Part shown: one piece after another, positions 61,253 to 64,000 of the stretch
Layout: every line of letters starts with the position of its first letter
How positions within the stretch are numbered: the first letter of the stretch is position 1
Assembly: GCF_011927835.1 (NCBI RefSeq)
Contig: NZ_JAATJH010000005.1
Span: 1-64,000, forward strand
Reading direction: 5' to 3'
From: Neolewinella antarctica
Lineage (GTDB): Bacteria > Bacteroidota > Bacteroidia > Chitinophagales > Saprospiraceae
Length of the DNA stretch: 64,000 nucleotides
Made by a program: the position numbers and the translations under genes
Notes under the pieces: generated by a model
Databases searched by the model: none
What the model was told of the DNA's origin: nothing
Seen by the model: the letters and a program-made list of their open reading frames with translations, nothing else

Positions 61253-62143
61253 TTGCCGGACTTTTCACCACAACAACACCCAGCCTTGAACCAAGTACGC
61301 CACTACACGGAAGCTTTTGTCACCCCAGCCCTCCTCCGGGCGGTGGCGCTCTTACTATTGTTGTGCGTTGGTTTGGGGGTGCAGGCGCAGTCCGCCATCC
61401 CCGCTAAGTCAGATAAATTAGTCAACGATTTCGGCAACATGCTGAGCGCGGGTGAGGAGTCCGCACTGACCCAGAAGCTCAACCAGTACGCGAAGGAAAC
61501 ATCCACGCAGATTGCGATTGTCACCGAGCAGTCCCTGAACGGGTACACGGCGTTCGACCGCAGCATTGAGATTGCCCAGGGTTGGGGCATCGGTGGTTCC
61601 GAGCGGACCGACAACGGTATCCTGATGTACATCGCCCGCGACGACCGGCGCATTCAAATTCAAACCGGTTACGGCACCGAAGGCTTCCTCCCCGACGCCC
61701 TCGCCAAACGCATCATCGACCAGATCATGACGCCGGCCTTTCGTCAGGGCCAAATTTATCAGGGCATCGACGAAGCAACGGGCGCGATCATGTCGCTCGG
61801 CAAGGGTGAGTACACGGCGGATGATATTAAACAAGAGCAGGAGGGTTTTCCCCCGATCCTTATTTTCATTGGCATTTTCCTCATCTTCATGGCCCTCAGC
61901 TACTTCAATCGCCGCGATGACGACGATGACGACGACGGCGGCTACTGGCGCAAAGGCTCCTACGATATGGACGACCCGAATAAGCAGGTGCGACGGCGTA
62001 GACGTCGGGGTGGCGGCTTCATCTTCCTACCCGGCGGCTTTGGCGGTGGCGGTGGTGGCGGCTTCGGGGGCGGTGGTGGTGGCGGATTTGGCGGCTTCGG
62101 TGGTGGTGGATTTGGTGGTGGTGGCGCTGGCGGAGGTTGGTAA
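61253..62143 (+). CDS. TPM-domain membrane protein with Gly-rich C-terminus
   Basis: 296 aa. Signal peptide near residues 26-46 (ALLRAVALLLLLCVGLGVQAQ), TPM domain about 50-175 (KLVNDFGNMLSAGEESALTQKLNQYAKETSTQIAIVTEQSLNGYT...RIQIQTGYGTEGFLPDALAKRIIDQI), a TM helix (about 200-218, PILIFIGIFLIFMALSYF), an Asp run, a basic patch, and a C-terminal Gly-rich tail (GGGGGGFGGGGGGGFGG). No ATG precedes the signal; TTG at 61253 or 61286 is the likely start. Common partner of LemA. Confidence 0.9.
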   Translation: MPDFSPQQHPALNQVRHYTEAFVTPALLRAVALLLLLCVGLGVQAQSAIPAKSDKLVNDFGNMLSAGEESALTQKLNQYAKETSTQIAIVTEQSLNGYTAFDRSIEIAQGWGIGGSERTDNGILMYIARDDRRIQIQTGYGTEGFLPDALAKRIIDQIMTPAFRQGQIYQGIDEATGAIMSLGKGEYTADDIKQEQEGFPPILIFIGIFLIFMALSYFNRRDDDDDDDGGYWRKGSYDMDDPNKQVRRRRRRGGGFIFLPGGFGGGGGGGFGGGGGGGFGGFGGGGFGGGGAGGGW

Positions 62144-62147
62144 AAAA

Positions 62148-62209
62148 GTCTTGAGTCTACGGTCTGTAGTATTTAGACTGAAGACTCTAGACCACAGACC
62201 TAAGACTAT
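62148..62209. repeat. Heptad array in inverted arrangement (GTCT then AGAC units)
   Basis: GTCTTGA GTCTACG GTCTGTA GTATTTA followed by AGACTGA AGACTCT AGACCAC AGACCTA AGACTAT, all on a strict 7-bp period. The halves are inverted relative to each other and can form a long imperfect hairpin after the TPM gene. Followed immediately by GC-rich copy p. Confidence 0.82.
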
Positions 62210-62213
62210 TTTC

Positions 62214-62235
62214 TTGCGCGGTCGCGGGTGCCAGG
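62214..62235 (-). repeat. GC-rich dispersed element, copy p (N=A)
   Basis: Reverse complement CCTGGCACCCGCGACCGCGC; 60 bp before the purN ATG. Confidence 0.85.
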
Positions 62236-62294
62236 AAATTTGGTAGAGAAGCAAACCTCATCCGGCAACTCCCCGAACGTCTTACCTTGCGGCC

Positions 62295-62864
62295 ATGATG
62301 AATCTCGCCCTTTTCGTTTCCGGCACCGGCTCCAATGCCCGAGTCATTATCGACCGTTTTCGGGCGCATCCGGAAGATGGGGTTAAAGTTGTTTTGTTGG
62401 TTAGTAATAAGGCCGACGCCGGTGCTCTACTCATGGCGGCGGAGCGCGACGTACCCACCTTGGTGCTCGACCGCACCACTTTTTTCGAGACGGAAGATTT
62501 ACTCGCTCAACTTGCTAGGGTCGACGTAAACTTCATTGCGCTAGCGGGTTTTCTCTGGTTGATCCCCCCCTATCTCGTCCGTGCTTTCCCCAATCGTATT
62601 CTGAATATCCACCCTGCCCTTCTACCTAAGTACGGCGGGAAAGGTATGTACGGTACCAACGTTCACCGCGCCGTGAAGGCCGCTGGGGATTTAGAGAGTG
62701 GCATCACGATCCACTACGTCAACGAACGGTACGACGAGGGGAATACCGTCTTCCAGGCCGCCGTCCGGCTGGATGCGGACGATACGCCGGAGGAGATTGC
62801 GGCGCGGGTGTTGCGGTTGGAGCACGGGAATTACTGGCGGGTGCTGCGGGGGTTGGCGGATTGA
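62295..62864 (+). CDS. purN: Phosphoribosylglycinamide formyltransferase
   Basis: 189 aa, typical for PurN. FVSGTGSNARVII at the start, VVLLVSNKADAGALLMA, LAGFLWLIPPYLVRAFPNRILNIHPALLPKYGGKGMYGTNVH (the catalytic N-I-H-P-A-L-L-P-K motif), and ESGITIHYVNERYDEG with the catalytic Asp. Transfers a formyl group from 10-formyl-THF to GAR in purine synthesis. ATG preceded by TTACCTTGCGGCC, a plausible -7 box. Confidence 0.96.
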   Translation: MMNLALFVSGTGSNARVIIDRFRAHPEDGVKVVLLVSNKADAGALLMAAERDVPTLVLDRTTFFETEDLLAQLARVDVNFIALAGFLWLIPPYLVRAFPNRILNIHPALLPKYGGKGMYGTNVHRAVKAAGDLESGITIHYVNERYDEGNTVFQAAVRLDADDTPEEIAARVLRLEHGNYWRVLRGLAD

Positions 62865-62943
62865 ACCTTAGTCAGTGGCATTCCCGATTTAGTTCCACCG
62901 GGGGGGGTATCATGTTAAGCTAGCACAAGCCAGTTACCACCAA

Positions 62944-62975
62944 AAAGCCCCCACAACTTGCGTTGCGGGGGCTTT
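62944..62975. terminator. Bidirectional intrinsic terminator
   Basis: AAAGCCCCC (62944-62952)/GGGGGCTTT (62967-62975) with an inner CAAC/GTTG stem. Lies between convergent purN and the SusD-like gene and is usable in both directions. Confidence 0.85.
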
Positions 62976-63011
62976 CGGTGCACCTACAAAGTGTCGTTGA
63001 TAATTAATTAG

Positions 63012-64000
63012 TTAGTTATCCCAACCTACATTGTCGGTGTAGATATTTACGTCGTTTTCATTCGGAGCATTGGTGTTGAACAAGTACTCATCCTGGCTAT
63101 AGTGCCACCGGACGGGGATAATGTTTCCGTTCGTAGGCTCCAAGTTGGGGATGTCGGTCCGTCGCCAATCGCTGTAAGCTTCCGGCTGGAGGTATAGCGC
63201 GATGTACTTCTGTGTCATTACGTTTTCGAGCGTTAGGTTATCGGCACCAACGCCGATATTATCCTGACCTACGTAGTTATCGTAGTCGTCTTCAGAAAGA
63301 CCGAGCCGGTCAAACGAAGCACGAATACCGTTCAGGTAAGCCTCGTAACCCGAGTCATCATCGTCGTCATCAGCATCGAGTGATGCTTCGGCGATGATGA
63401 ATTGCATTTCCCGATAGGTGATAAGCTCCTGGTTGAAAGCAGCGATCAGGTACGGATGTGATGGATTAAACGTAGGGTTGAGAACGTTCAACCGCATGGT
63501 GTCATCCAGTGAGGTCAGTAAGTCACCAAACTGTGGGTGAAACTCGAGGTCGCCAGTCCGGTCACGATTAAAGCGTGACCATTGCCCGGGGTTATTAGCG
63601 TCGGGGTATTGAAAGGCCAGATTGTCGGCGGCGCTTTCAAAAGAACTACTCGCCAGGGCAGCAGCTCCGTCGAGATCACCCTGTTTGAGGATCGTACGGG
63701 CGCGCAATGCACGAGCGGCTTTGGCCCACTGCGTCGCTGAACCTCCATAATAGACATCATCGCCTCCGGGAACTATGGGACCACCGTCGCCTTCGAGTAA
63801 GGTGATGGACCGGTCAATCAGCGCTAAAGAAGCAGCGTAAATGCTTTCCTGAGAATCAAAAACCGGGCTCAAGTTGTCTAATCCACCGGTCGCTTCCGTA
63901 TAAGGCATGTCGTCCCAGACGTCCGTAGCGGTTAGCAGCATGAAGGATTCAAGAACGTTGAATACGGCTTCATAATGATTGAAACCACCTTCAACTGATT
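63012..64000 (-). CDS. SusD/RagB-family nutrient-binding lipoprotein (N-terminus beyond window)
   Basis: The frame is open to the window end without a start requirement (SVEGGFNHYEAVFNVLESFMLLTATDVWDDMPYTEATGGLDNLSPVFDSQESIY), so about 329 C-terminal residues are visible. SusD-like_2 features: DVWDDMPYTEA, YGGSATQWAKAARALRARTILKQGD, LITYREMQFIIAEASL, and SDWRRTDIPNL near the C-terminus. Binds nutrients at the cell surface with a TonB-dependent SusC partner, which is expected just outside the window. Confidence 0.94.
   Translation of the reverse strand, partial: SVEGGFNHYEAVFNVLESFMLLTATDVWDDMPYTEATGGLDNLSPVFDSQESIYAASLALIDRSITLLEGDGGPIVPGGDDVYYGGSATQWAKAARALRARTILKQGDLDGAAALASSSFESAADNLAFQYPDANNPGQWSRFNRDRTGDLEFHPQFGDLLTSLDDTMRLNVLNPTFNPSHPYLIAAFNQELITYREMQFIIAEASLDADDDDDDSGYEAYLNGIRASFDRLGLSEDDYDNYVGQDNIGVGADNLTLENVMTQKYIALYLQPEAYSDWRRTDIPNLEPTNGNIIPVRWHYSQDEYLFNTNAPNENDVNIYTDNVGWDN

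Overview
The window reads as a chromosomal piece of a moderately GC-rich member of the Bacteroidota, most like the Saprospiria/Lewinella group. The signs are a TonB-dependent receptor paired with a DUF4249 lipoprotein, a SusD/RagB lipoprotein, a type IX secretion (T9SS) C-terminal signal on a secreted M36 protease, PorX, and Bacteroidota-type promoters (-7 box close to TAnnTTTG) with no clear Shine-Dalgarno sequences. I see no rRNA, tRNA, CRISPR array, transposase or phage gene. The taxonomic call is inference from gene content. LAYOUT. 1-3.7 kb: end of an unknown operon, then TonB receptor plus DUF4249 lipoprotein. 4.2-5.5 kb: hisIE and yqeY. 5.5-20.7 kb: an unbroken run of minus-strand, mostly housekeeping genes (M36 protease, PolB-like exonuclease, OmpA lipoprotein, YgjP-like protease, aroA, hisA, sucD, divIC/ftsB-like, lipoprotein, sugar porter, eno, carA). 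20.9-30.8 kb: DUF234-type ATPase, DnaQ-like exonuclease coupled to a cNMP/CBS/DUF294 protein, lipoproteins, a FadL-like porin and a Kelch lipoprotein. 30.8-35.8 kb: a signalling locus with a periplasmic TonB-like protein, TPR/HisKA_2 histidine kinase, LytTR response regulator and a receiver lacking its phospho-acceptor Asp. 38.5-49 kb: ion, pH and envelope genes (secreted beta-carbonic anhydrase, DUF2490 protein, two MscS-like channels, an orphan MgtE-N/CBS protein, MgtE, NhaA, Gfo/Idh oxidoreductase, Ca/Na antiporter, patatin). 49-57 kb: accessory genes including a VOC gene broken at codon 2, NudK, DUF4406, Crp/Fnr, sterol desaturase, M14 peptidase and an AT-rich patch. 57-64 kb: porX, meaB, lemA, two TPM-domain genes, purN and a truncated SusD gene. 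HIGHLIGHTS. (1) Three promoters in the signalling locus share direct repeats (core GTTCCCTGA) phased at exactly 21 bp, with the last repeat exactly 32 bp before a -7 box. This looks like a LytTR operator defining a small regulon. (2) Two of those transcription units end in the same ~105-nt structured RNA element; the first appears to encode no protein. (3) A 19-bp GC-rich sequence, GGCACCYGCGNCCGCGCCC, occurs about 15 times in both orientations with a completely free central base. Four copies lie inside genes, two of them forming the signal-peptidase site of exported proteins. (4) Heptad tandem repeats (AGACNNN) sit just before several start codons. (5) Several families of palindromic or MITE-like intergenic repeats are present.
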